64,000 nucleotides of DNA from Waltergamsia citrina (GCA_022814615.1 JAKLNE010000068.1:98640-162639); one strand, 5' to 3'. Positions 1-11,023 are shown, counted from the stretch's first letter. The notes: generated by a model not told the origin, from the letters alone. Made by a program: numbers and translations.

Positions 1-2
1 TG

Positions 3-2342
3 ATTGCCCAAGCCTCAACCGACGACAACTATCAAGCTCGTCTCGTCATGGAGGGCGACGCAAAAATGTCCCCGGATACCGCCAAGGCTGTTCTCGGTTG
101 CGATGACAACGACACTAAAAATGACTGGCTGGTTGCTACTAAGACGAAACTTGAAGTCACGAACGTGAGGGATGAACGGCTGCTGTATATCCAGGCCTTG
201 GACTCCCTGGTCGAGTACACTCAGGACTATGATCTCCAAGTTAAGGCCGCGACCCTTCGTGAGGAGTACGACGTCAGGCCGCCCCAGGAGGACTCATCAG
301 AAGTTAAGGATACCCCAGGAGATTTGTCCTTGCCTGTAGGACTCCACAACATCGGCAACACTTGTTATCTCAACAGTTTGCTTCAATATCTGTACACGGT
401 GAAGCCTGTTCGTGAGATTGCCACGAACTACGATGCATTCAAGCTCGAGGTCACGGATGAAAACATCGAGGATCGCAGACTTGGCGGAAACAAGATGAAG
501 ATGAGCCGTGGTGAAGCAGTGGTTGCTCAGGCTTTTGTCCAGGAACTGGCGGACTTGTTTAATAAGCTGCATGAGTCCGATAAAGTCGCGGCGAAGCCGT
601 CTCAGCGCCTTGCGAATGCAGTCTTGCTGTCCACGCAATCATTACTCGAGGATTCCAAAGCAGAGAATGAATCTTCAATCGCTCTGAAGCCTCCCCCCTT
701 GCCTGCTCGCCCATCATCAACTACGGCGGCATCATCAATACCGCCTGTTGAGGATACTGAAATGGTCAACGCCCCGATCCAGCGAACAGACAGCCGAGAG
801 GCGGAGAGTCGTGGTAGTTCCTCGACCCTCATTGAGAGCAACGAAGATCTTCCACCATCATATGACGAGGCTCAGCGACCAATGGCAATGACGGATGAGA
901 AGAAATCTCTAGAGCCATTGGATGCGAAAGATGATCAGCCTTCCGATACCCAAATAGAGGTTGCTACGAGCGAGAAGACTGCGGATGCTGACGTCCAGAT
1001 GACGGACAGTACCCAGCAGTCTCAGACTATAGATGAGAAGGTTTTACGAGCGCTAGAGCACCAGAAGAGATCGTCTGGCACAGATCAACAAGACGTTGAG
1101 GAGGTGATAGGAAGCATTATCAGTCTATTGCAAGAGGCCATCCAGCCGACCGACGTGGATGACTCGACTGGCATTCAGTTTGAGAAGATCATGGAAACAT
1201 TCTTTGTGACTACCGTCAACTACACCAAGAAGTTCGATGAGAAACAATACCAGAATGAAATCAGCTACGATCGCTCGATCACAGCATTCCCGGCGCCCGA
1301 GGGTACATGCTCACTGTACGACGCTCTTGGCCGCAACTTCAATATGCAGGTACTTGAGGAGAGCAAGCTGCTACGGTACACAGCTGTCAGGAAATTGCCG
1401 CCTGTTCTACATGTTCTTATCCAGAGAACGCAGTCGAATGCTCGGAAGAATGACAATCCAGTGGCCATCCCCGAAACTCTGTACCTAGACCGGTACATGG
1501 ACGCAGCACATGATTCCCCTGAGTTCAAACGTCGGACTGAGGAGTGGGCGACTAGTAGTCGGCTAGCTGACCTCAAATACCACCAACTTGGAGCCGATGC
1601 CTTCAAAAACAGTGCTGGACTGTTGGAGAAGCTTGCGCCCAATGGAGCTGGGGCAGCCGGTGGCGACTCGATGGCAGTGGATTCCGGGCACAAATTCGTG
1701 GAAGCCGCTGATGAAGACTGGGCCTTTGATGGGCCGGTGGACGAAGATTTTGTCTTGGTGACAAAGGCACGTGCCGAGTACGCCGCCAAGACGGCAACAG
1801 ATGCAGAGAACAAGGGTCAGACTTCCAGTCTACCCAGCGGACTCGGGGAGACAGAGGAGGCCGTCCAGCAAATGCTTCGTGATGAAGTTGCGCAACACGA
1901 AAAGACCCTCAGCGAGCACGCGGAAAACATGCGAGAGCACGCATACCGTCTAGAAGCTGTCATCTGCCACAGAGGGGCTTTGCATGCAGGTCATTACTGG
2001 GTCTGGATTCACGATTTCGAGGATAACGTCTGGCGTTGCTACAATGACGCAACTGTTACTGTGGAGACAGACACGGCAAAGGTTCTCAACACTTTGAGCA
2101 CCGGCGGAGAGCCGTACTATCTTTGCTACGTTCGAGATGAAGACAAGCAGGACTGGGTGAGCGTACCCAAACGAGGGGTCGTTCTCCCTGTTGAGAATGA
2201 CGGATCATCTGAGCCCTACTCATCGTCTAAGCTTGATGCGTGGTCGGAGGAGAATCTAGATGAGCAACAGGCCCCTCACGAGTCAGCGCAACTATCGAGC
2301 ATTCCCGAGGATTCGGACACCAAGCCCAACGCTGATGAGTAG
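3..2342 (+). CDS. Ubiquitin-specific protease, Ubp2-like (5' end outside window)
   Basis: C-terminal 779 residues of a cysteine deubiquitinase (peptidase family C19/USP) that removes ubiquitin from proteins. The frame is open to the window edge, so the true start lies upstream and the ATG at 48 is internal. The Cys box GNTCYLNSLLQ carries the catalytic Cys codon at 363-365. A QQDVEE motif follows near 1085, and the His box GHYWVW (His codon 1992-1994) is followed by a YND motif. Roughly 540 residues separate the Cys and His boxes and include a Ser/Pro/acidic stretch (about 690-1030), an insertion typical of Ubp2-type enzymes. No intron is needed in the visible part. USP identity is firm. The Ubp2 assignment rests on the long insertion and the sequence before the Cys box, and is less certain. 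Confidence 0.9.
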   Translation: MAQASTDDNYQARLVMEGDAKMSPDTAKAVLGCDDNDTKNDWLVATKTKLEVTNVRDERLLYIQALDSLVEYTQDYDLQVKAATLREEYDVRPPQEDSSEVKDTPGDLSLPVGLHNIGNTCYLNSLLQYLYTVKPVREIATNYDAFKLEVTDENIEDRRLGGNKMKMSRGEAVVAQAFVQELADLFNKLHESDKVAAKPSQRLANAVLLSTQSLLEDSKAENESSIALKPPPLPARPSSTTAASSIPPVEDTEMVNAPIQRTDSREAESRGSSSTLIESNEDLPPSYDEAQRPMAMTDEKKSLEPLDAKDDQPSDTQIEVATSEKTADADVQMTDSTQQSQTIDEKVLRALEHQKRSSGTDQQDVEEVIGSIISLLQEAIQPTDVDDSTGIQFEKIMETFFVTTVNYTKKFDEKQYQNEISYDRSITAFPAPEGTCSLYDALGRNFNMQVLEESKLLRYTAVRKLPPVLHVLIQRTQSNARKNDNPVAIPETLYLDRYMDAAHDSPEFKRRTEEWATSSRLADLKYHQLGADAFKNSAGLLEKLAPNGAGAAGGDSMAVDSGHKFVEAADEDWAFDGPVDEDFVLVTKARAEYAAKTATDAENKGQTSSLPSGLGETEEAVQQMLRDEVAQHEKTLSEHAENMREHAYRLEAVICHRGALHAGHYWVWIHDFEDNVWRCYNDATVTVETDTAKVLNTLSTGGEPYYLCYVRDEDKQDWVSVPKRGVVLPVENDGSSEPYSSSKLDAWSEENLDEQQAPHESAQLSSIPEDSDTKPNADE

Positions 2343-2733
2343 GATCAAACAGCCAGCAGCACTGGGAGATGTTCCACGCGCAGGCCCAGTGGAGAGCCTT
2401 GCCGGAAGAGATTGAGGTTCTCTAGGGAGCTCACATCGATTGGAAGTTTGCACTTACGCGGGAGGTTTTCTTATTGAGGGAAGAAGCAGAATACACAAGT
2501 CTAGTCTATGGCTGGGGCTTCAGCTTTCCGCGCGGAATGCTTGTTTGCACGGCGTTTAGGATGTTCTCACGATGGGAGTAGCGTGCATATGGAAGTACAT
2601 GAGCATTGGGTTAGACTGCTAGCGAGAAGTGAATTCCAACCTTTTTGTACAATGCTACACTAGAATAGCTATGATGATATGATTTGATTTGTACCGATTT
2701 GCGTCTGCTATATGACTTTATATATGAACACAT
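2343..2733. other. Convergent 3' intergenic region
   Basis: This spacer lies between two genes that point at each other and presumably holds both 3' UTRs. The right half is AT-rich. I see no gene, repeat or RNA in it. Confidence 0.6.
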
Positions 2734-3786
2734 TTACCTCCCCTTGAACACGGGTTTCCTCTTCTCCTGGAACGCCTTCAGAGCCTCATTCCTGTCCTCA
2801 GTATCCACAACCCTCTCATACATCTCATTTTCCTTCTCTTGCCTCGCCCACGCCACGGCCTCCAGCGCCGCCCTTACAGCCACCGGTCCACCCTCCCCAA
2901 TCTCCTGTGCCAGCCTCACGGCCTCCGCCAACGCCGTCCTCCTCGCAATGGGCAAAATATCCGACCCATCCCTCTCGTCTTCTGGAACAACCTCCACCAA
3001 CCTATCTGCAATCCCCAAAAAGTACGCCTCAGGCGCTGCGACACGGCGTCCTGTGAGAATTAGGTCCCTCGCGCGGGAGAGGCCGATGATGGCGGGGAGG
3101 CGGTGGGTGCCGCCGGCGCCGGGGAGGATGCCGAGGCGGGTTTCGGGGAGGCCGATGGTGGCATTGGAGGTGAGGACGCGGAAGTGGGTGGCTAGGGCGA
3201 GTTCGAGGCCGCCGCCGAGGGCGAGAGAGGAGATGGCGCTGATGGTGGGGATGGGGAGCGAGGAGAGGGAGGTGAATGTGCCGCGGAGGTCGGCGAGGAA
3301 GTTGGCGGTGCTGTACTTTGTTAGTCTTGCTTTGGAATATATATATATATATATTTTTTTGGGGGTAAGAATGGTTTGGACATACTCTTGCTGGGTGAAA
3401 GTTTTGCGCTCCTTCAGGTCAGCGCCAGCGCAGAAACAAGTGTCGACAGCACTAGCAATGACGAGAGCGCGCGTAGGGCCGGCCTCGGGATTGGCTTTCA
3501 GCACATTGGGGTTCTCCTCCCCATGCGGACCATATTGGTTCTGAATGTCGGTGACTTCGGCGCGCAAAGCGGCAAGTAGGTCTTTGGAGATGGCATTACG
3601 GGCCTTGGGGCGATTGAGCTCGAGGACGCGAATGTGACCGGAGTTCGGGGAGGGAACGTTGGTGACGGTGATGATGGGGCCGGCGGCGTCGGAGGAGTAA
3701 AGGCGGCGGAGGAATGAGGTGGGTGTAGAGGAAGGCGGTGCGGCGGCGAAGCGGGTGACGGGGCGGAGGAGAAGACGGGGAGGCAT
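2734..3786 (-). CDS. Mitochondrial enoyl-CoA hydratase / methylglutaconyl-CoA hydratase-like
   Basis: Crotonase-fold hydratase acting on enoyl-CoA thioesters, probably AUH-like in leucine degradation. The N-terminus is rich in Arg, Ser and Ala and ends in RRLYSSD, which fits a mitochondrial presequence. Family motifs: CAGADLKE (oxyanion hole), ALGGGLELALA, and the catalytic-loop region ETRLGILPGAGGT. One intron is inferred at 3311-3385 (75 bp; GTATGT donor, CTAAC branch, TACAG acceptor). Removing it gives FTQQDTANFL, the expected family sequence, and a 325-residue protein. The intron length is a multiple of three with no stop, so an unspliced frame of 350 residues also reads through. Exon 1 ends in phase 2. 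The gene is convergent with the deubiquitinase and divergent from the membrane protein at 5065. Exact substrate is inferred. Confidence 0.9.
   Translation of the reverse strand: MPPRLLLRPVTRFAAAPPSSTPTSFLRRLYSSDAAGPIITVTNVPSPNSGHIRVLELNRPKARNAISKDLLAALRAEVTDIQNQYGPHGEENPNVLKANPEAGPTRALVIASAVDTCFCAGADLKERKTFTQQEYVQTILTPKKIYIYIYSKARLTKYSTANFLADLRGTFTSLSSLPIPTISAISSLALGGGLELALATHFRVLTSNATIGLPETRLGILPGAGGTHRLPAIIGLSRARDLILTGRRVAAPEAYFLGIADRLVEVVPEDERDGSDILPIARRTALAEAVRLAQEIGEGGPVAVRAALEAVAWARQEKENEMYERVVDTEDRNEALKAFQEKRKPVFKGR
3337..3354. repeat. AT dinucleotide microsatellite inside the hydratase intron
   Basis: An AT/TA run lies within the 75-bp intron of the enoyl-CoA hydratase gene and is followed by a T-run and a G-run. 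It may vary in length between strains. Confidence 0.8.
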
Positions 3787-5064
3787 GATGGTTTGGATTG
3801 AGGTTTTGTGTGGTTATTGTGGGAGAGTGAAGTTGACTGCGATGGGTGGATGGAGTGAAGATGATGGTTTCGAGTTGGAGATTGATTTGGTGGTGACGTC
3901 GGTTTGCGTCGGCACGGGGAAGGAATTGGCGGCGGTGGTAATTGGGCGGGCCGAACAATCAATTTGGCCCGAGAATTAAGGTGCGGCGGCGGCGTTGGGG
4001 TTAACGGCACAAACTTAATTGAGTGATGAATTGGTGATATAGTTATGTGCCCCTTTTTCTTGGTCTTTGTTGTCGTTTATGATGACTGAATTCTTGTCAT
4101 TTTCCATTTTTCATTCCATGTCATCGACGTAGTGGTTTCGTCATAGTTTGAATACCAGTTGCCTAGATCTGTATGTAGTAGAATCGAAGAGCCGGGATGC
4201 TCGAATTCTGCCATAATTGCATGGCTCGATGGTTACTCGCAATGGTTTTTCTAAGTTAGCCACTTTCCTAAATGGTCTCGGGATCTGATAATAATTGGAC
4301 ATGCGGGAGTTGGATATTTAGAAACTTTTAGCATCTCCTAAGTGCTGGTGCAAACAATAACAGCCTTCAATCCGCTCGGCGTGCTTGTTTGCCTGAGGCC
4401 CAAAATTAGACTCAGGCATTCTTGTACACCCAGAACCTGAGGCACAACTTTACTGCTCATCGTCGTCACCTTCACCGAACATTGACTTACACGTTCATCA
4501 CCAACAACTTGGAGACGGCACCGACATCACATCTCCCATAAAAAAGGCATGTTCTCTGCATCACCATCTTTATATTGTTCCCGGGCACCATGCTAGGATC
4601 ATGTGGGGGCCTCCGGGGGGCCTCCGGGGACGCCACTCGGGTGCATTGCAAGGGTCCAAGAGCCCAGACAATATCCCACCGCAGCGGTCCGAGCTCCCAG
4701 CCTCCATCAAGCCGTCTCTATCGCCGGTTTTTATCCTCCTCCAACTTTGCCACTTACTCACCCCCTCAAGCGGTACTCTATGGCTCTGTGATGCGGTCCA
4801 TTGCGACCGAGGAGACACCCGCGACGACTGTGATTGAAAGCAGCTACAAACGTATCCTGTCCGCGAAATTCAGACCAACGTTGATGAAAATGAGGCGCAC
4901 TGAATCCCGTTTTCTCACCACAAGACCTCACACCCTCCGTCAATTTGACTGATAACGCCAGCCACGCGGGGTTGCTCACTTGCCACCCCGCCGCCAAATA
5001 ACCACGCAGCCACCGTTGGATAGTACGGACTGAGCTGAATTGTATTGGCTGAATCGAGTGCGAA
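3787..5064. other. Divergent intergenic region
   Basis: About 1.3 kb between the starts of the hydratase gene (minus) and the membrane-protein gene (plus). A short G/C-rich direct repeat based on GGGGCCTCC-like units lies near 4604-4630. Several open frames at 4575-4952 overlap one another and carry no recognisable domain. It probably holds two promoters. Confidence 0.5.
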
Positions 5065-7059
5065 ATGGCCTTGTCTACACTCAGCCAATATGCTACAGTA
5101 ACAGCTTCAGCGTGGGGCAGCTCTGCCTCGCCCGTTCCGCTGACGGTGCTCTTGCGTGATAACATCGATGAGATCTCTGACTTCTTCCCCTTTGATGACC
5201 TCGCTACTCTTAGTCCGTCAGCAAAACGCGATGACAGCGAGTCTTTCTCTTTCCGCAGCCTTATTGTTAGCGGTATCGTTGGAAGCGAGGAGATCTCCCT
5301 TATTAGCACGGGCTGCCGTATTGAAGATGAAGCCTCAGATTGCACCCGTGCTTGTAATGACACGTCCATCTTCTTTGGGTCCCTTGAGACCTTCTACAAC
5401 TGCGCGGCCCTGGCCTCGATTGCTTACTGGGGAGCTACGAACCGCTACTACATAAGTGCCGAAGCGGAGCGCAATGCCAGTGCCTTAATGGGCGACGGCA
5501 ATTTAAGGGAATTTGATAGCAGGTCTACGCTAAACAGCTTTGTGTCATGTGCGAGCGAGGCCTGCACGGTGGATGGGCTTTCAGTGCCGTGTGATGAATC
5601 GGTGCGGAACCTATCTAAAGACGGCTCGACAGAGGAAGAGATATTTGACGCCATGGGGACTTTCTGCCCGTCCATCGAAGCCGAGATCGACCCAGATATC
5701 TTCGGGCCTGGTGTAAGTGGGAAACTGGCTTCCTTCGACAACTGATGAATGCTAACAGAGCAGGTCTTGATTTCGTACGTCCTCCAAGTCTCGTTCGCTA
5801 CGATGCTTTATCTAGCTGTCAAAGGCTTCACTCTCTGGGTGCGCCTTTCACAGAAACCGCAGCGACAGCCTCGCGCTCTCACACGCGTGCAGACTATGTT
5901 ATGGCCTGACTCATCGGCTATGTCACGTACGAGCGTTGCTATTGCTACTACGCTCGTTGAATTTCAAGAGGCCCAGTGCTGGTTCATCTTCGCAGTGCAG
6001 ATTGCCTCCATTCTTGCCATCGTTGTCAACTCCCAAGAGGGCGCCTTCTGGGGCGAGATCCTCGTCAACGCCGCGCTGGCCTTTCACGTCAGTCAGAACG
6101 GTATTCTGCCCATGTTTCTCATCCAGATCTGCCTACATAACGAGGGGATCCGCAACACCCACACTTTTGTTGGGTTTCTCATCGAGTACATCCTGGCCAT
6201 CATTGCTGCAACGCAAAAGGTTCACTTTCGCGACGTCTTCGCCATGTTCCGCGATCAGGGCGAGCTCGATGCTTGCGGAGGGAACCCAAGTCCTCGAACC
6301 TACTGCGCTGCCATTGAGTCTGTCGATGGGCTGCAGCTCAATTTCTTTCCGCACCCAATGCTGTATAAGGTTGCATTCTTGGCCCTCGACACCATTGCCA
6401 TCATCGCCCTGATAGCGGATCAAATGGCCTGGTTCTTGCGTAAGCATCGTCGCACAAAGCATGTCACTTTTGGTGAGCATCCCATTGGACGCTTTCCGGA
6501 TAACGATCTGAAAAAGCATTGGGTGAAGGGGAAGAGGTGGTTCTGGAGGGTGCTTGAGTTCATCTACGTGGTCATCAATCTCTTGTACATGGTGTCATTG
6601 ACCAGCGTTATCAAAGGCGAAAGCTTTGAGTCTGGTCGGTGGTCGTACGGGCAAATCATGGCCATGACGGCGTGGGGTCCCGTCATTGTGAAACTTTTTG
6701 ATCTGATTCTTTGTAAGTCTGAACTTTTCTCATCTTATAAAACTCGTCATCATAGCTGACCTGCTACAGCTGGGCCTCAAATGAACGGCATCGGTATGAA
6801 CTCGGGTCCTCCACGCCTGCGCATCGACAATGTGCTCAACCGCAGGACGGACGCCTCGATGGACCTCTCTGATGATGAGAGAAAGGGCATACCAAGAGGA
6901 CCACCCGTTCCTCGTCCTACCCAGGAAATGACACCACAACGCCCCAGTAGCGAAGGCAACAAGCTCGCTGGGGGTATTGGCGAAGCCGATATGCAGCAGA
7001 GAGCGGAGAAGACGGAAAGCGGCATTTTTGCTGCTGATGATCCAGGGGAAAACGCGTAA
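5065..7059 (+). CDS. Fungal multi-pass membrane protein, unknown function
   Basis: Spliced protein of 628 residues from three exons. The introns are 5713-5763 (51 bp) and 6713-6769 (57 bp), each flanked by GTAAGT and CAG, and both junctions keep the frame. The N-terminal ~215 residues look extracytoplasmic, with several Cys and N-glycosylation sequons. The middle ~315 residues hold about six to seven hydrophobic segments, starting at GVLISYVLQVSF. The C-terminal ~100 residues are a polar, Pro/Ser-rich tail. I recognise the general layout from fungal hypothetical membrane proteins but cannot assign a function. No convincing signal peptide is seen at the chosen ATG, so an extra upstream exon is possible. 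Confidence 0.75.
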
Positions 7060-7185
7060 TGACCGTGATGATTTCCATGGTATAGATCGAAATGCTTAAT
7101 AGACCTTGACAGCCAAATGTCCTGATGTAGGCGCAATGTGTTGCTTTAACTGTTTTCTTCTCATACATGATTAATCTACAGTGTG

Positions 7186-8103
7186 TCACCGCGCTTTATT
7201 CCCAGCGGCGTCTCCTTCATCTTCCCCTGACGTCTCATATCGTCCTGGGCTAAATTGAAACATGACATTCTCCCGATCTCGCAAGAATCTTCCCACGCGC
7301 TCATCTTTAGACATACCCGCCGACGCCTGCGTGCTTCGTCTCACTTCTTGCCCAACTTGTTGATCCTTTTGTGCCTTCACCTCCACATACCGCGACCCCG
7401 CGCTTTCCGCCCTTGAACCTTGCACCATAGCCCCAATGATGCATGTCATGGCTATGAGCATGGCAAACACCCCGTTGGGCATGTACGTTGCGCCTTGCTT
7501 CCCAGCCGCAGCAGCATTGGCCCCCGTAGTGCTACTCCCTTCACTGCGCGCCTCGTACCACCGCTCCCAATCTTCCCATGTAGCGTTGGCAGCGGCATTG
7601 CCGGGCTGAGACCTCCAGGAGCGATCGGCCCGTCGGAGATCGGATGTGGAGGGGAGTGTCCAACCTAGGCCGTATGTATCGTAGGCATGGCGTTTGGCAG
7701 GGTCGCTGAGGATGGTGTTGGCGGCGACGATGAGGTGATAGCGTTGGAGGCGCACGGCATGAGGGACTCCGGAGGTTGAGGAGGAAGATGATGATGGGGG
7801 AGCGAGGTCGGGATGGTAGAGTTTGACGAGTTGGTAGAAGCGTTTCTTGGTGTAGGCGTCGGAGCGGTTGATGGCGAAGATGTCGTAGGGTGTTGGGTTC
7901 TTGTGCGAGGGCCAGGCGGGGATGTGAGCGTGGTCGAGGGGTTCTTTGTCGGGATGGCTATCGCTGGGCGTGGCGTATGTCCGACGAGGGTGATGTTTGG
8001 AGCGGCATCTTGACGTCGTGGGTGTAGATCGCGTGGGAGAAAGGAAGATGCACTGCTGGTGGGAGGAGAGTGTCGAGATGGTGAATGGTTTCCTTAGCGG
8101 CAT
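7186..8103 (-). CDS. J-domain (DnaJ-like) protein with a C-terminal membrane segment
   Basis: Co-chaperone of the Hsp40 class, 305 residues, intronless. The first ~45 residues are rich in Ser, Thr, Arg and His with no acidic residue until about position 47, and end in RRTYATPSD, which fits mitochondrial import. The J domain lies at about residues 65-145: NPTPYDIFAI, the diagnostic HPD tripeptide in KLYHPDLAPP, and a final helix ending RHAYDTYGLGW. A single hydrophobic helix (GVFAMLIAMTCIIGAMV) sits near residues 211-227, followed by a charged tail. The likely role is recruiting an Hsp70 at an organelle membrane, probably mitochondrial; the location is inferred. The start is the only ATG ahead of the J domain in a suitable position. 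Confidence 0.85.
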   Translation of the reverse strand: MPLRKPFTISTLSSHQQCIFLSPTRSTPTTSRCRSKHHPRRTYATPSDSHPDKEPLDHAHIPAWPSHKNPTPYDIFAINRSDAYTKKRFYQLVKLYHPDLAPPSSSSSSTSGVPHAVRLQRYHLIVAANTILSDPAKRHAYDTYGLGWTLPSTSDLRRADRSWRSQPGNAAANATWEDWERWYEARSEGSSTTGANAAAAGKQGATYMPNGVFAMLIAMTCIIGAMVQGSRAESAGSRYVEVKAQKDQQVGQEVRRSTQASAGMSKDERVGRFLRDRENVMFQFSPGRYETSGEDEGDAAGNKAR

Positions 8104-8714
8104 GGTGTCGGGCGGATGCCGGAGGGCATGTGTGGCGGTGCGGTCATTGTAAGCGGCGACCGCGATTGAGGGAGGGATTGACCATGGGACAGGCTATGTG
8201 AACGCGTTGTGGTGAAGGTGACGATGATGCTGGAATGGGAAGGCTTAAGTGGTTGAGGTCGAAAGTCAATGAGGTCAGTGTCGATCTACTTTACTTACCC
8301 TTGATGCATCGGCGTTATCGGCGTCCCGAGTAGCGGGGAGCTTAGTCACTAATTAAGGCTACGAAGAGGTGACAACCTCTCGCAGGATTCCATTGACGGC
8401 TGTAAGGGTTTAAAGAGGGACTAAGAAGGAATACATGGTACTCAGTAAATTGAATAGAAAGAAAATTGACATAAAAAAACACGGATTGATACAGAAATAA
8501 GTATACTCTTCAATATACTGCTAATTAAGAGTTTTATCAAGTCCTCTCTGCTAATCGTTAGTTCAAAGACCTGGTTCAATACACATGTGGAGAATTCCAC
8601 GGTTGAAGCCTCACAGCAGTCAGAGGGATAGGCAATGATAATAAAAACCAATCTTCTAATATATGTCGCTCCAAATCAAGATGCAAGTCTATGTGCGTGA
8701 AAATTTACAGGGTA
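8104..8714. other. Intergenic region
   Basis: Promoter of the J-domain gene on the left and 3' side of the glycosyltransferase on the right. The stretch 8430-8660 is AT-rich. No gene was recognised. Confidence 0.5.
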
Positions 8715-10013
8715 TCACCCCAAAACTGGCCGATCGCTTCTTCGATAGGCCTCTGCCAACTCCTCCAACATTTCACTCGCCGCATGTGCACCTCCCAAAG
8801 CATTCAATTCCTCCCCCAGGCATCTGGCCCTCTTCACGAATGTCTCATCCTCCAATATTCTTCCTGCTGCTTCCCTGACAACCTCGACTGACGGGTTATC
8901 CGTCTTGAGATCCACTCCAGCACCCGACCACGCCACTCTCACCGCCGTATCCTTCTTATCCTCTGTCTGACCTGCGCACAGCAACGGGACGCCATGCGAA
9001 AGCGCCTGAGTGACACTGCCGTAGCCGCCGTTGGTGATGAGTAAGCGTAGCTGCGGTAAGAGTAGGTGATAGGGCATCCATGTCGCAAAGAGGACGTTAG
9101 GAAGCGTGCCTGTTTGCGCTTCAATGACTTTGGCGTGCGGTGAGACGACGATGAGGAGGTTTGCTGGGTTATCGGAGAGAGCTTTGATGGAAGGGATGAT
9201 GAGCGATGTCGGGTCCATGGCTAACGTGCCTTGGGTAATGCCAATGACTCGGTTGTAATTTTGGACTCGATCCCACCAGCTGGGGAGTTGGCTGGTTGAG
9301 GCTGTTACCGGCGTGACGAGTGGTCCAACGAAGCGTGTGTGTTGCTGTCGAGGTTTCGGCCATTGCTGGAATTCAAGAGTGGAGGAGGAGGCTTGAATGT
9401 GCAGAAGAGGGCTGTACCAGAAGGACTCGATTGGTTGACCGTATCGTAGCCCAGGGAGCCCAAGGACTGATCTTTGCTGGTTGAGGACAGGTCGCAATAG
9501 CCATGGAAGCACAACCCATTGCCTGTATAGATGTCGTAGGCAATTGATGAAGGCGCCCAGCCAGGATGTTGGCGGAGAGTCACCAGAGGCAGCGAGAGGG
9601 GCTCTGGCCGTAGAGGTGTACATAGGAATCACCCCCAGCGTCGCGTATACAGGAATCTCTCCCAATTCATAAAGAGCCTTCGCGCCATGAGGCATGACAT
9701 CGACAAGCAGGACATCCGCCGCAAAGCCCTCCAGCACAGCACGGTAGTCGGCAACTTGAGCGAGCAACCTCCCCCGCTGACGGCCGTGATCCCCGTCTAA
9801 AAGCCCCGTCTCATTATTCTCAGCCAATGGGTTGTCAAGAGCGCGCAAGGCGTTTGTTGGTGTGAATGTGGCTCCTGTGGCGAGCACGCGGGCTTCATTG
9901 TTGGCGCTGGTGAGCCAGGTTACTTGGTGGCCGCGGGCGACGAGGGCTTGGGCGACGGCCTGCATGGGGTAGGCATGGCCTGCTGGGAAGTGGGAGTGTA
10001 GTAGGATCTTCAT
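8715..10013 (-). CDS. UDP-sugar glycosyltransferase, macrolide/sterol GT1 type
   Basis: 432-residue GT1-family enzyme that would move a sugar from a UDP-sugar to a small lipophilic acceptor. The start is the ATG at 10013, which opens with MKILLHSHFPAGHAYPM, the usual beta-strand and glycine/histidine loop of the N-terminal Rossmann half. The frame continues 70 codons further upstream but that part has no family similarity. The nucleotide-sugar signature sits near residues 335-365: LITNGGYGSVTQALSHGVPLL, with Asn where plant enzymes have His, followed by AGQTEDK. The catalytic-type His in SHFPAGH is present. The gene is intronless. Acceptor unknown: detoxification or secondary metabolism are both possible. 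Confidence 0.88.
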   Translation of the reverse strand: MKILLHSHFPAGHAYPMQAVAQALVARGHQVTWLTSANNEARVLATGATFTPTNALRALDNPLAENNETGLLDGDHGRQRGRLLAQVADYRAVLEGFAADVLLVDVMPHGAKALYELGEIPVYATLGVIPMYTSTARAPLAASGDSPPTSWLGAFINCLRHLYRQWVVLPWLLRPVLNQQRSVLGLPGLRYGQPIESFWYSPLLHIQASSSTLEFQQWPKPRQQHTRFVGPLVTPVTASTSQLPSWWDRVQNYNRVIGITQGTLAMDPTSLIIPSIKALSDNPANLLIVVSPHAKVIEAQTGTLPNVLFATWMPYHLLLPQLRLLITNGGYGSVTQALSHGVPLLCAGQTEDKKDTAVRVAWSGAGVDLKTDNPSVEVVREAAGRILEDETFVKRARCLGEELNALGGAHAASEMLEELAEAYRRSDRPVLG

Positions 10014-10800
10014 TTTATTCTTTTTGAGTGAGAAGGGGGAGGATTCGTGATTACATTGTGAATGTTGGGAAGTTGTGAGATGGATGTCGATGGATTTGAG
10101 GCGGCGGTGTCGATGTTGGTGGGTCTTTCGTGTTTCCATCCCCGGATCGTCGTTGTTCAGGGGTCTGCTGCATCGCAGGTGAAAAAGAAAGAGGTTTCCG
10201 AACCATTCATGACATGCAGACAAATTGGATTATACGCAGTCGTGGTTGATGTTTCTCAATCTGATCTTGACAAGGTGGTGCCTGGCGGGATATTATGTTA
10301 AAAAAGTTCATCGCCAGCGCAAGTAGCACTACTGGTTACGACTCACGACTAGTCGACTACTCATCTCTTGACAACAACGTAGCGAGAAGCAATTTGAGCT
10401 GGCTTGACAGGCGCTTGTCTGGTCCGTAAATATGACTTCTCGTGGAAAAGCGAATTCATCGTCGGGCGTCTGCACTTCACGGTCACGCTGTGGGTTCTAC
10501 AGAGTGGTTACTGCTTGCATGGTGAGAAGCATCAAGACTACATGGATGGGATGTTGTTCAACTGGATCTTGTCAAGGCAGACAGTTTAGCACGTACTCGC
10601 AATGTCACAGGAAAGGAATTAATTAACGCGAAAAGTTTGGAAATGATTATGTGATTTGATATTCTGCTCGCAGCTCTCCCGCAATCTACCCTGCCCTGCC
10701 CTGCTTCTGTAGCCTCCTTGTTTTGCTTGTCTGACCAACTCTGAACGAAAATCCCACCAGACTGTAGTCGTGTGAAATCGAGGCGAAGAACGGCGTAAGA

Positions 10801-10840
10801 CCCTCCAGCGTCTGGATCGATGAATTGATTCGGTGAACTG
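10801..10840. repeat. Duplicated segment, copy 1
   Basis: A ~40-bp segment repeated with few changes at 11184-11224. The central 23 bp (10815-10837 and 11199-11221) are identical. On the minus strand both copies read SPNQFID in one frame, followed by a similar Ala/Arg/Gly-rich stretch, so an exon-sized piece may have been duplicated. Confidence 0.8.
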
Positions 10841-11023
10841 ATCTCTGAATTGTTTTGTCGTTGTTCTTGTTGCTGAGTCTCTCCCCGACCCGAGGCTACG
10901 TCACAATTGAGAGCAAGGCGAGAGCAAGGACCAACCATGACACCAACCCAGGCCGAGAAAGAAGACCCCGACGGGCAGAGGCGTACAGTCCCTTGTGGAC
11001 CTTGATATCATTGCCCACTTTCA

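Noticed and set aside
4575..4952. Several overlapping open frames upstream of the membrane-protein gene
   Set aside because: They lie in different phases over a GC-rich stretch, share no domain, and none splices convincingly to the gene at 5065.
8715..10223. Longer start for the glycosyltransferase
   Set aside because: The 70 extra residues are not family-like, while the ATG at 10013 begins exactly at the usual first strand.
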